The position numbers and the translations under genes are program-made. A stretch of DNA of 64,000 bases from Trema orientale. Lineage: Eukaryota > Streptophyta > Magnoliopsida > Rosales > Cannabaceae. Below, one piece after another: positions 11,814-22,481 of the stretch. Within the stretch, counting starts at the first letter, position 1; each line of letters opens with the position of its first letter. The DNA lies in NCBI GenBank assembly GCA_002914845.1, contig JXTC01000043.1, forward strand, positions 583,581-647,580. The letters are read 5' to 3'. The notes beneath the pieces are model-generated. The model was not told where the DNA came from. It did no database searches and worked only from the letters and a program-made list of their open reading frames with translations.

Positions 11814-12671
11814 AACCCGAAGTCCAACCTCATTGTATCCGTTGAGAATCACTTTCCTGGAAGAGTTACTGTAAAGGGAACATCGGTTATGCCGAAGATC
11901 AAGCAAAAGTTCGAGAAGTATGGCTTGATGGAGAGGGCAAACGATTGCCCGTTTAAGCAATTTTTTGTTGCTCCTCTAATGCAAGCATCTGGAGTACTTC
12001 TACACCATTTATTGTTGAGGATGGTGAAATCCAGAAATCCCAAGGAGTTGCAATTTTACATTGGGGATAACAATTTGAGGTTTGGCCTTGGTGAGTTTGC
12101 CTTGATAATAGGCTTGAATTTTGGGAAGGATCCAGATGAGATGAAGCTCACATCTATGTCTGCTAGCACTAGGCTCAGAGAGACATACCTGAATAACGAA
12201 GCCATGGTGAGATCCGGTGAATTGGAAGCGGCATTTGTAAATTGTGAAGGGAAGGAGGACGTGTGGAAGTTGGGTTTGTGCTACTTGGTTGACGGGCTCT
12301 TGATGGCACAAGAGTCAGGCACAAAGATTCAAATGGATATGCTGTCATTTGTAAAGAATGAGGAGGATTTTTTCAATTATCCATGGGGAAGGCGATCCTA
12401 TGAAAGGACTTTCTATAGTTTGAATAAAGACATGAATCGGCAAAGGGAAAATTATATTAATAAGATTAAAAAGAATAAGAAGGCGAAGGAAGCTCAATAT
12501 ACTGTGTATGGGTTTAGCATCGCTCTGCAGTACTGGGCTTATGAGGCTATCCCCAAGTTGACTGGTGCATTTGCCGATAATCTTGGCATAAAAATCCCAA
12601 GACTGCTATCATGGACAAGCAACAAAACGCCATCACAGAAGGATTGTGAAGACGTATTGAAGATTAAGAAA
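11814..12671 (+). pseudogene. DUF1985-type (Ulp1-like transposon protein) exon
   Basis: A 286-codon open exon bounded by a strong acceptor (pyrimidine tract then TATGCAG before 11814) and a strong donor (GTAAGT at 12672). It reads FGLGEFALIIGLNFGK, VWKLGLCYLVDGLLM, FFNYPWGRRSYERTFYSL and YGFSIALQYWAYEAIP in that order, the conserved blocks of DUF1985. This domain sits N-terminal to Ulp1-type cysteine protease domains in proteins carried by plant MULEs. The frame also opens upstream to an ATG at 11772, but the splice acceptor suggests 11814. No Ulp1 catalytic domain follows before the oppositely oriented transposase exon, so the gene is incomplete. Family assignment is good; function is unknown. 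Confidence 0.75.
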
Positions 12672-12732
12672 GTAAGTACATAATATTCTTTAAATGGTTT
12701 ACTGTTAATTTGTTAACTATCTTAGTTGGTTG

Positions 12733-12862
12733 ATGTTAATTGCTCTGCTCAAACCATCGTCATTAATTGCTCTGCTCAAACCATCATCATTGGTGTTTAC
12801 TATTAATTTGTTAACTATCCGTTCTCATTAATTGCTCTGCTTAAACCATCGTCATTGGTGTT
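12733..12862 (+). repeat. short tandem repeat, three units
   Basis: Three copies of a unit containing TTAATTGCTCTGC-TAAACCATC (at about 12738, 12763 and 12829), separated by a spacer with TTGTTAACTATC. It overlaps the end of the minus-strand transposase exon. Confidence 0.65.
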
Positions 12863-13430
12863 TAAGTTAACATTATCACCAAAGTGTTCCTTTAACTCTT
12901 CTGGACGCATGTTTTCCGCACCAAAACCCCAATCGTAGTAATTGTCATTATCATCCCTTATACATACTTCTGGAGGACACGTTACCACTGCAGGTGGAGT
13001 TGGATCTACCTCTTCGATGTCTATTTTCTCTGCACCTGTTTCAGGCACAAACGAAGTATTTTGACTGCAACCCTCACCCAACGGACACAACTTCGGTAAA
13101 ATGGACACACATAAAGGAGTACGGTGCTGAATAGAATAAGACATCTCCTCAAGCCAAATTTGTAGGTCACTATCAGTACTAATCTTCGTTGGAGGAATAG
13201 GAATGCCATCTCCACCGCCACATTTATAAACAACCTTAAGTTCTAAATCAAAACGATTTTTATCAACTCCAATCACCTCATACAGCTTATCTAAAAGGGT
13301 CACAAAAGAAATACCCTTCCAAACACCCATGGCCTTACTTTCTTTAGCAATATAAGACCATAATATTTTCTCTGACGAAAACGTCCATTCACCATTATAC
13401 AAAACTATGATGTTGAAACGTGACCCTGTA
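12815..13430 (-). pseudogene. MURA-type transposase, N-terminal exon only
   Basis: Minus-strand frame ending in TAG at 12815. It reads IVLYNGEWTF, GISFVTLLDKLYEVIGVD, LELKVVYKC and PPTKISTDSDLQIWLEEM, then an acidic linker. This matches the N-terminal region found before the DNA-binding domain of plant MuDR/MURA transposases. An acceptor-like TATACAG lies just upstream (near 13435). The open frame continues to 13624, but that part lies in the TCGAAA array and is probably not coding. DNA-binding, DDE and SWIM zinc-finger domains are absent, so it cannot be a functional transposase. Confidence 0.72.
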
Positions 13431-13499
13431 TATAAAACAGAAATTAGATTCATCTGGTATACAAAATCAACAAATAAATCATAAAATTCGTAATGGAAA

Positions 13500-13830
13500 A
13501 ATTTTGACTTGCCATCGAATTTTAGTCGAAAAGGCTCGAAATTCATCGAAACTCGTCGAATTTTAGTCGAAATATCCTCGAAAATCATCGAAAAAACTTG
13601 ATCGAAATAAATATCGAAATACATCGAAAATTAATCGAAAAGTCATCGAAATGAATCGAAACTAATCGAAAAAATGTAATCGAAATACTCACAAAACATG
13701 AGTCGAAAATGAGTCGAAAATATGTCGAAACTTCGAGTTACATTGAATACAATCGAAATATAGTCGAAGAAAATATTACATCTCAGACGTCCTCGAAATA
13801 GAGTCGAAATATAATCGAAAATTCGACGAT
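13500..13830 (+). repeat. TCGAAA hexamer array
   Basis: About 21 exact TCGAAA hexamers in roughly 330 bases, irregularly spaced by about 5-35 bases, mostly preceded by A or G. The same motif in the opposite sense (TTTCGA) is dense on the other side of the inner MULE at 11462-11760. Confidence 0.9.
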
Positions 13831-14954
13831 AATCGTGCCCCCGAGTTGTATTTTTCCAGAATTTTGCAGATATTCCCAGAAAACAACTTTTAATGTATAA
13901 ATTATGCTCCTAACATATCGAAACTTACTTAAAAACCATTTCAAACAGTACCCATAACATTTGAACACATTAATTACATACCCATTTTACGGATTTGCTT
14001 CGTCCGTCTTCCCGCTTCTTCTTTTTTCTGTTTTTCAACGGTTATCCTTTTCTTCAAACAGCTCCTTAGACAGTGTGATAACTTGAGGAATGAGATTAGA
14101 GGAAAGATTGTGACGATATAGAGGGAGGAAGAAATCCAGAGAATGACGAAATTCAGCTAGGTTAAAGAGGAGAAGAGATGCATATACACTGTAAACCAAA
14201 TATTAAGGGTAGAAGTGACATTTCAGGTGGATATATGCATATTTTTCAGAGTATTATTGAGGGAAGCATAGGGCCCAAAATATGCCTATTGTGATGCATA
14301 TTTAACCTAATTTCTCTTATATTACATGGGTTTCTTGGATTTGGATTTTTATCGAAGATTTTGTTTTTTTTGTTTTTTTTTAATTTCTCTATTCGGATTT
14401 TGAACTCCACAAACGAATCAAGTATGTCTTTTTTCCTTTATAAACTATGGTTTTTAGGTCTGAAAAGTCATATTAAATTTACTTGTTTTTATTTATTTAT
14501 TTATTTTTATTGCAAATTACAATAGCAAAGATTAATGGTAGATTTTGGAGAAAAAAAAATGAGAGAGATAGAGTGCGTATTTGTGGAGAAAAATAGGGTT
14601 TTTTTAAGGTTTATACTTTTTACTTGATTAGGTTTTTTTCCCGACTTTTTTCTTCTTCTTTTTTTTTTCTGATTTTATTTTATTTATTTTCATTTTCCTA
14701 ATTTTTATTTTTTACGTTTTTAAAGTTACAATTAACATTAGAGGGCGACATGTGTCCCTAAGGTAGCAAATAATATAAAAATTTGACGGCTGCAATAAAA
14801 TTTAGATGGAAGGTATTATCGCCATTAGTATAAAAAAAAATTAAGTATATAAGTGTAAATTTTGACTAAGAAAATGGACTTTTAATGTAATTTTCTCTAT
14901 AGATTATAGTACCTATAATTTCTTACTTATTGGTTGTAGCAATATTATAGAGTA

Positions 14955-15900
14955 CTTGGATAAAATGACCAAAACTTTCCTCAACGTATCGCTTAGTCTC
15001 CAAACTTTTTTAGTCACACTTTAGTTCTCGAATGTAATTCCGTTAAAATTAGCGTTAAAAATAGCACATGTTTGGGCACATGGTCTTCTTTGGCACTCTC
15101 TATCATCTTCTCTATGAGATGAAAACAATAAGGAAGATCTAGGGTTTTTAATTTCTCCAAATTCAAAGAGCAAAAGATCGGGCGGGCTGGCTTCCGTCTA
15201 AAATTAGCGTTTGAGATTTACACATATTACCCCTCTTATTGTTAATCAGTCTGCTTTTAAAGTTGAAATTTGCAACTTCTTTTTTTTCCTAGTAAAATCA
15301 CTGAGATTTTCATTAGCATGGTAGTATACATATACCAATAAATGAAAAATGTTATTACTTTTAAGAAGCTTATTAGTGAAATTTGTGGTCGATTCTAGAT
15401 AGCCCATATCTGGAAGATGACTTCTACTTGAACCATGTGGACTGGTCTTCACAAAATATCATCCCCGACTTGTGCTTACCTTGCAACAAATAGCAAGGTA
15501 AATACCAATGTACGTATCTTATATACACATATATATATATAAAATATAAACCTGGTATGTCGTTTTTCAGATGCTTTTTTTATTCAAGTGACTTGGGTTT
15601 TTCTGGAGAGCTTGATGCTGATATATTAGTTCTGCAAGATGTGAAAGCCCCGGAGGAGAGAGAGCCACTGATTTGGCGATCGTCTCGTGTGACGTGTGGA
15701 TGTCGAAGAAGATCACATGTCTCGCACGTGCTGTTTTTAATGCCAATTTCAACAGAGATACCCGAAAGACTAACGTGTGACTAAAAACAACAATTTGGGG
15801 ACTCAAACGCTAAAAAAACAAAGTTCGGGATCTAAGTGATATGTTAGAAAAAGTTTGGGAGGTGATATTATCCCTAGATTTTTTTTGTCATTTTGCCTGA
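14955..15900. repeat. long-TIR MITE-like element
   Basis: The left 150-180 bases and the reverse complement of the right end match in order: AAAATGAC, TATC-CTTAG, CCCAAACTTTT-type blocks, TTAGTCACAC, TTAAAAA-AGCAC and GATCTTCTT-type. Both ends begin near AAAATGAC. The middle (about 15200-15550) is unrelated AT-rich DNA. No credible gene is inside; the open frames at 15557-15806 lie in the inverted arm. Confidence 0.65.
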
Positions 15901-16009
15901 AGGACTTCTATTAAATAAAATTAATTATTAAAAATAAATAAATAAATAAACATTACCATTCACCATCTCCCTTTTAATACGGTATAATACAACATAATAT
16001 AATATAATT

Positions 16010-16831
16010 TCACAGACCCCTTCTACCTTCTCCCCTCCTCTCACTCTGCAAAACCCTAATTTTTTCATTCTTGTTTGGGAATTTCATCGTTGGATTCAAA
16101 TTGTTTATAGCAGGTCAGTTTCCATTTCTCTGTTCCGATATCTTAATCTGAATAATAGGCTTTTCCACATTTTGGACTGTAAATTTTTCTAATTAGTGGG
16201 GTTCATTTGGGTTCTTCTCAATCTTGTTGGGGCTCATTTGGGTCCTTCTCAATCTCGTTGTTGCTTGGTCTTGGAAATTTAATCGAGGGAAGTGTGTTTT
16301 TGGGTTAAATTTTTTATGGGGGGACAATTTTGATCAAAGGAACAAATTTTATACAAAATTTAAGAATAATTATATGGAAAGGCTATAAATTTTAATTATT
16401 GTAATATGGCAAATTCGTTCTTCATTTTCTTGCATCTTAAGCAATAATAAATCACATTTATCATCCACCATATGAGGTCCTTCCTTGATATTGCTCTTTA
16501 TTTAGTAGTACTGAATTTCCGGGTTCCAGCACTAGTCCCATTTTTATGGGGCAAAGTTGGAGAGCTGCATTTTGGAAAACTTTGAATATTTAACGATTTT
16601 CTTGTGGCCCTTTGAATGTTTGCAAGTTATTTTATAGTATTGGGTAACTTGATAGTTTTTTGTGTGTTTAGATGTTAAGCATTGAGTTCTGAGTGGTATT
16701 TGAGTGAATAAATTGCGGGTATTTTTATTTATATATGAATTTATTTGATTATTTGCTATTGTTGTTAAACTACGCAGTTGAGTTGGCACATACTGTCTGT
16801 TCAAAGTGAGATACTAGGACGTTGGAATTTC
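16010..16831 (+). promoter_or_regulatory. 5' leader exon and leader intron of the oxygenase gene
   Basis: A C/T-rich leader with CAAAACCCTAA (about 16049) is followed by a donor at 16114 (CAG|GTCAGT) and an acceptor ending 16777 (TACGCAG). The remaining leader runs to the ATG at 16832. The intron holds a 31-base direct repeat (about 16200-16260). The transcription start is not determined. Confidence 0.6.
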
Positions 16832-18810
16832 ATGGCAGGTAATGGCCTGCCATCTTTGGGTCGTGTGAAGCTTACTGATTTAGTTCCTTCTGAAGGCCTT
16901 CCGTCTGATTCTTACAAGCTATCGGTTTCAACTTTAACACAGTCACTAGCTCAATATTCTGCTGCCATTATTCAGTTTCCAATGAGTGATGGAGCTCTTT
17001 TGAGAGCTGCTTTGGATTCAGCTAGGCTCTATTTCCATCAAAAACCATCATACCCATCTGCGGATATGATTCGTACAAATGACCCGCGTGAATGGTGCAA
17101 GACTTCTGGTTACTACGCTGATCCTCAACTGTGGCAAGAAACCTATGATTACAGACCTGGAGTCACTCCTTCGGAGTCTAGCAATGGGATGGAATTTCCT
17201 CCAGCAGGTTTACCAGATATATTTGCCCTTCTCGGAAAGGTAGCTAGGGATATATTAGATGCCATCAGCTTTTATTTGAACTTACGCAGCTCGCCCTTCT
17301 CTGAAATACTTGATAATGTTCCCCTGAGAACTGGGGAGATATCATCGTCAGTGCTGTCTGTCTGCTGTCATGCGAGGTCATCATTTCAGGGAGCACAGCA
17401 CCATAATTTTGCAACCCAAGAGGATGGGCAACTGGTAATGTTTTCTGATCATGAGCATCAAGTTGACAAAAGTTTGATATCTCTAGTCAAGTCGGATAAG
17501 GCTGGTTTACACATAAAGGACTTTCAAGGACGTTGGGTTCTGGTTGATGGAGATCTTGGTCCTCAGGAGGCTATTGTTTACCCTGGACTTGCACTTTATC
17601 AGGCAACTGCAGGATATGTCAACCCTGCACTGCACAGAACTGAGATTAGCAATCTCCAGAGTAATTTGTTTGGGCGATGTTCTTTATCCTTCAAACTCAT
17701 GCCTAAATCTATGAGTAGCCTCAATTGTTCAGAAATGAGAGCCGCTGGTCACGGAGTAGAAGCTCAGTTCCAGCTTCCAGTACCAGTTGATGACTTTATG
17801 CAGAGAGCCCACCCAACTGATCAACTTTTCAACAGGCACAATGTCCAGAATTTTAATTTCAATGCGACCCAAGATGGTAGGTGCAGTTAATAATATTTAC
17901 CTTCTTACACTCTTAGTTGCTTAACTGGATGTGGTTGCATAATAAGGCCCTGTTGATAAACTTGCAATAATTGAATTGTTCTATTGATGACGAGAACTTG
18001 CTTGGGAGAAAAAAATTCAATCAAACTGTAAGCTATGATAATGAATTATAACGAAGAGAACCCATTTAATTAAAAAAAAAAAAAGGAAAAGAAGAGAGGC
18101 TTTGTGCTTGTCTTCTGAACGAGGAAAGGTACAAGTAGATGTTGGCTCGTAGTTTCTTTCTTTCTGTATGAGTAGCTCTTAGTCAGAAGCTTTTAACAGC
18201 AGGTCCTTGGATCGATGAAATGCTGGTACAGGATCTATGAAGCCTTTGGTAAGGAGGAGGAAGAATGATTCAAGGTCCAAACCTCTGCCACCTTCAAAAA
18301 GATTACGCCTTGAGGCCCAGAGAGTGCTAAAGGAAAGGGTTCAGGACATTGCAGACAAGAAGGGCATCAAGCTGAGGTTCTGCAACCTGAAGGAGTGCGA
18401 GAATCACATTCACACGCTTGATAGCCCATGTGCCAGTATGAGAATGGAAATAGGGTGGCCCCCTGGAGTTCCATTTGTTCATCCCCACGATCTACCTAAT
18501 AAGGCGAAGATTGGTTTTCTTGAAGCATATGAACCTGGTTGGTCGGCAACTCATGATATGGAGTTGAGTCTAACAGAACCTGGACAGGCCAGTCAACACT
18601 CGGCTAACTGTAATTTTCATTCCACTTTCTAGTTCATATCTGCATTTATACTTGTGCATTTACTTCTTCTATTTTCTTTTGCTTTATGGACATTCGAATT
18701 CAACATGCTGATGGCATAAACCAAATGAAAGCCCTCCTTTTCGTTCTATTCTTTTTTTTTTTTTTGGGTTGCCATTTACTACATTCTAATTCGTATCTTT
18801 ACCTGCAGGA
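16832..18810 (+). CDS. 2OG-Fe(II) oxygenase-like protein
   Basis: Coding exons are 16832-17876 and 18232-18609. The third exon starts at 18809 and completes a TGA across the junction, giving 474 aa. If that intron is retained the frame ends at 18632. The N-terminus starts MAGNGLPSLGRVKLTDL. The fold is a plant 2-oxoglutarate/Fe(II) oxygenase-like double-stranded beta helix: D212 and H268 have the usual Fe-ligand spacing (56 residues), followed by R282-C-S284, the 2-oxoglutarate-binding RxS. The proximal His is H209, giving H-x-x-D rather than H-x-D. The second exon encodes a basic segment (RRRK, KRLRLEAQRVLKERV) and conserved C/H residues. It resembles an uncharacterised single-copy plant family (Arabidopsis At5g48020 type, from memory). 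The substrate is unknown. The start was chosen because upstream codons lie in the leader exon. Confidence 0.85.
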
Positions 18811-19544
18811 ATTGATCTCTATGACCTCCAATATGGCCATCCCGCCATCCGGAGATTTTGACAACATTACATGTACAAAAAGTTACCAAGATTCTAGTGT
18901 GCTGCAACTGGCACAATCTTCTGTCTGCTTTCATGGGTTGCAGATCTCCGACTTGCAATTATAATCGTAACCCTTCAACGTTTAACTGTACTAGAACTAG
19001 TGATCATGAAAAGAAGCATGTTGTCCATAGTCCGGTTTTAGGTATGTACATAAAAATTTTGAGCAGAGTTTCCAATCCTTTATCCTTGACTCGAGAAAGG
19101 AGGAGTACTCTTTTCTCGTGTTGCTTTTACTTCATTATAAGGAAATAAACTCACATTTGAAAGGCCTTGTTACACTGAATACTCTATTTTTGCAAGCTAT
19201 GAGAAGACTCTCAGAAATAAATGAATGTTAAGGGAGTGAAAATGAAGAGGAGCCTAAAAATTAGCTCAACTTAACGGCTCATGTTCATATCTAACCTCTT
19301 TCCTAAATCCTAATGCTTTATAAGTAGGGAATGCTTGTTATACTCGCTTTTCAAAGACGACACTCTGTTCATCATTGACACTTTGTTCATCGTTGGAAGT
19401 TTCGCTGTATTTTGCTCTGTGTTCCCTCTTTGTTGCTGAAATCCGAGTTCCAGTGATAACTCTAGCATTGAGTTATGGGATATGCTGCTTCTCTTATAGG
19501 GTATCAGTCTGGCAGGTTTTTTTTTTTTTAAAGTATCTGTAAGT

Positions 19545-20050
19545 ATTGTTTTTTGGTCAATTTTAATTGGTCATGCACGTTTTTTTATGGTAAAAGAAAG
19601 AGAGAGAAAAATATTAAATAATGAGTATTTATTATTATTATTATTATTATTTCTACTACTCAAATTATAATAGGCTTAGGATAATCTAATGGGTAAAAAA
19701 AATATCTATAGATAGGTAAAAAAAAAATACCTATTAAATTGGTAACTTATATATACTAGATTGGCAACCTATATATATATACATATATATATATATATGG
19801 ACACTAATTTAGTAAGTATTTTTTTTTACCTATCTATAAGTATTATTTTACCTAATTAAAATTTATCACGCACGATTTTTTATGGTAAAAGTTGAAGAGA
19901 AAAAAGCATTAAATAATTAGTATTTATTTTTATTATTATTTTTCCTCAGCTACTCAAATTATGATAGTCGTTAAATTCTGATCCAATGGCTAAAAAAAGA
20001 AATACTTATAAATAGTAAAAAAAAAAAATCTATTAGATTGGCAGCCTATA
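19545..20050 (+). repeat. tandem duplication of about 300 bp
   Basis: Units at about 19555-19770 and 19850-20050 share blocks in order: CACG-TTTTTTATGGTAAAAG, ATTAAATAAT-AGTATTTATT, CTACTCAAATTAT-ATAG, and ATTAGATTGGCA-CCTATAT. AT-rich and non-coding, containing (TTA)n and (TA)n runs. Confidence 0.7.
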
Positions 20051-20402
20051 TCTATAAGAATATATAGAAAGGAGAATCAACTTGGGAATTGAGCCTTGAT
20101 CCAGTAGCTTAGGTTTTTTTAATATTTTTATTATATTATTTACTTTTCATGGCACTAATAGAGGGACACGTATAAATAATGATTATATTTTCTTCTTTCT
20201 TTCGGGTTTTTTGTTCCGGCCCATTCAATTTATTTTGGGCTTCTATACACAAAAGTAACTCTTTCTCTATTGATTGAGTACAACCACAACTTTCTATTTT
20301 TACCATTTTTGTAGGTATATAATTCGTAAATTAAAATAGTAGTTATATAAGTTGAAATTATAACCACGGGTCACGTGCCTCATTCACATGCGTTTAAACT
20401 AG
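20051..20402 (+). mobile_element. small Helitron-like element
   Basis: It starts TCTATAAGAATATATAGAAA at 20051, directly after an A. It ends GTTTAAACTAG at 20402, directly before a T. TC start, CTAG end, insertion between A and T and no target duplication fit Helitrons. A partly decayed CACGTG...CACATG hairpin precedes the end. At 352 bp it is non-autonomous. Confidence 0.6.
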
Positions 20403-20410
20403 TGTATCTA

Positions 20411-21973
20411 TCTTCTATATAATAGAAACGTAGATGGGCATTGGGAACCGAACCGTTCCTCTGCCCATCTGACTTCACCAGTTTGTCTTTTTTTTTTTTG
20501 GGAGTTATATTCACACGTGTCACATAAATCCAAATGAACAATATTAATCTCTTGCCCAATTACTGGCTCCTATCTATTTTTTCAGACGACTTTACTCTTC
20601 TTGACACGTGGGATCCTTACTTTTTATTAGATAAGAAATAAATAAGGATCAAATAAAAGACCATTATCTTTTGTTATAATTACAAATCTTGCCATTCTCT
20701 TTTTGTCACTCGACTTCGTCCCTGACCTGAGACTGCTCTTCGCATTTTCAGTTTTCTCACATTCAACCCACTGAAGTTACTAATATCCAGAAGAGAAAAA
20801 GAAACTTGTAAAAAGAAGGGGAAAAAAAAAAAGAAACAAATCCAAAGACAGCAACAAAATACGAACTCCATGAAAGAGAATAAACAATGTGTCCTTGGAA
20901 GCAAGCCAAAAAAAATAATTTAGAAAAGAGTTCTTAGTACTTGAGGTTTGGATATATGAAAAGCCTTATTAAATTAATTTCATAGTGGTAAAGTTACTGC
21001 ATTTGAAGATGGAGATCTGAGGCTGTTTTGGTAAAAAAAAAAAAAAAAAATTCACACCATTTTCCTTTGATTTAGTCTTCTAATTAAAAATAAAATAAAA
21101 ATTAAATATCGTGGTGACTTTTTATGCAAATTTAAAGCAAATCACGAAATAAGAAATGTGATAGTATTTAAGTACAGTGAATGAGTTTCACTGGGCTGAA
21201 GTGGACCAGTTGCTGCCAAGTACTAAACAACAGTGGAAGTCGATGATGCCGGAATTGGAAGCGAAGCAGGCCAAGAATTTTGTGGGGTTTTTTTTTTAAC
21301 AATTTCTTTTCTGGTATGAATTCAAATGTTGAAAGTGAGAAAAAGTTTTCCTTAAAAAAAAAAAAAGAAAGGTTATCTCGAAATCAGTGATGAAATCAAG
21401 GGGGAAAAAAGTTGAGAATGGCAGGATTTATAATTACAAAAAGTTCTCTTTCAACTATTTTTTTAAATACTAAATTAGCTCCTGTATTTATGTGATATAT
21501 ATGTAATATTTCATACCTCTATACTAGGACACTTAATACCGATGGGAGTCCCTTTTTATTTTTATTATATTATTTTCTTTTTTTTGCCGAAACTTAGCTA
21601 CATCTCCTAGCTATATATTTTCTTTTGCTGGATAACGTGTACAGGCGTATATTTGCCATACTTTTTTTTTTCCAATTAAATTTTCTGTTTTTCTTAATTA
21701 TTTCGTTTTGTAAATATTACTTTTATCTTTTTATTGTGTATTGGTATAATTGCTTTAGGCTTTCATGTTCAATATGCTTAGCGCATTGCCTTTGTGACTA
21801 AAAGAAATGTTTAGCTATTTAAGTTTTTATTTTAGAGAAATTAGACTATTTTTTTAATAAAGCTATTTGTGTATTTCTTAAGGTTGTACTTCATAAATTA
21901 AAACATTAATTAAATTGCTTTATATACAAATTTTTTGGAAAACTACGGATGACGTGCCTTAGGTTTAAACTAG
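20411..21973 (+). mobile_element. non-autonomous Helitron, 1.56 kb
   Basis: It starts TCTTCTATATAATAGAAACG after A20410 and ends GTTTAAACTAG before T21974. A strong palindrome lies near the 5' end (arms 20432-20440 and 20462-20470, with inner GGAAC/GTTCC). The 3' end has GACGTGCCTTAGG just before the CTAG, related to the intact hairpin at 47211-47240. No Rep/helicase coding sequence is present. A 37-codon coding-like patch at 21177-21287 may be a captured gene fragment. Confidence 0.72.
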
Positions 21974-22481
21974 TATATATATATCCGTTATGGGATCTAG
22001 TTCTTGCAATTGGCCTTCTTAATAATCAGTGAAGTTAGTCTAAAGGCAAAAGGGCATTTCATTTTTCCTGTTGAGACTTTCCTTGGAGTTGACATTACGA
22101 CTGTCTCGGTTATCTTTGAAGCTGTAAATGATATTCGAGTCTCAAGTTTTTCATGATATTATACTGAGCAATACATCAGATAAAGCTTAATTTGATAATA
22201 ATAATTAAATTTACATCCAAAAGAGAGCCCATCGTTAGTACATCTATAAGATTATGACTATGGAGAAGTTAACGAAAGACTTGCTCCATCGCCGCTTGAT
22301 CATCTGAAGCAAGCATTCAACTGCATTAGGCTCTAAGCAGCATTCTGCCACTGCAGGAGTAAGATGAAAAGGTAACATCAAGAACCAAAGCCGGCCAAAA
22401 ATGAAATGTCCCACAGGCCATCAAAACGACCATACTTTATCATCTGTTTCTTCGATTCGAAGGAAAAACTGAGAGCCTTTC

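Larger units (their letters stand above)
11017..14325. mobile_element. inner MULE-like element carrying DUF1985 and MURA pieces
   Basis: The left end from 11026 reads GAGAAATTAGGCCATATATG. The reverse complement of the right end (ending 14316) reads GAGAAATTAGGTTAAATATG. Similarity continues for about 100 bases with shared TATTTTGG-CCC and CTGAAAAATATGCA. Flanks are TTATATAT and TTATATTA, an imperfect duplication. Inside are an assembly gap, 135-bp tandem repeats, a plus-strand DUF1985-type exon, a minus-strand MURA N-terminal exon facing it, and a TCGAAA array. The catalytic transposase region is missing, so it is probably a deletion derivative of a large MURA-plus-accessory-gene MULE. Confidence 0.75.
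9875..14906. mobile_element. outer MULE with perfect 9-bp target duplication
   Basis: TATAGATTA occurs at 9875-9883 and again at 14898-14906. The DNA between begins GAGGAAATTGCAGTGAAAGT; the reverse complement of its right end begins GAGAAAATTACATTAAAAGT. The inverted match runs for about 85-90 bases and includes a shared TTTACACTTATATAC and AATACCTTCC. Long inverted ends with a 9-bp duplication identify a Mutator-like element. Without the inner element (11026-14316) it would be about 1.7 kb. Its own sequence has no transposase. A purine-rich patch at 10650-10845 (Gly/Arg- or Glu-rich in different frames) could be a captured fragment or low complexity. Confidence 0.85.

Noticed and set aside
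15557..15806. Overlapping frames that could suggest a captured gene
   Set aside because: They fall inside the inverted arm and adjoining part of the MITE at 14955-15900, with no domain.
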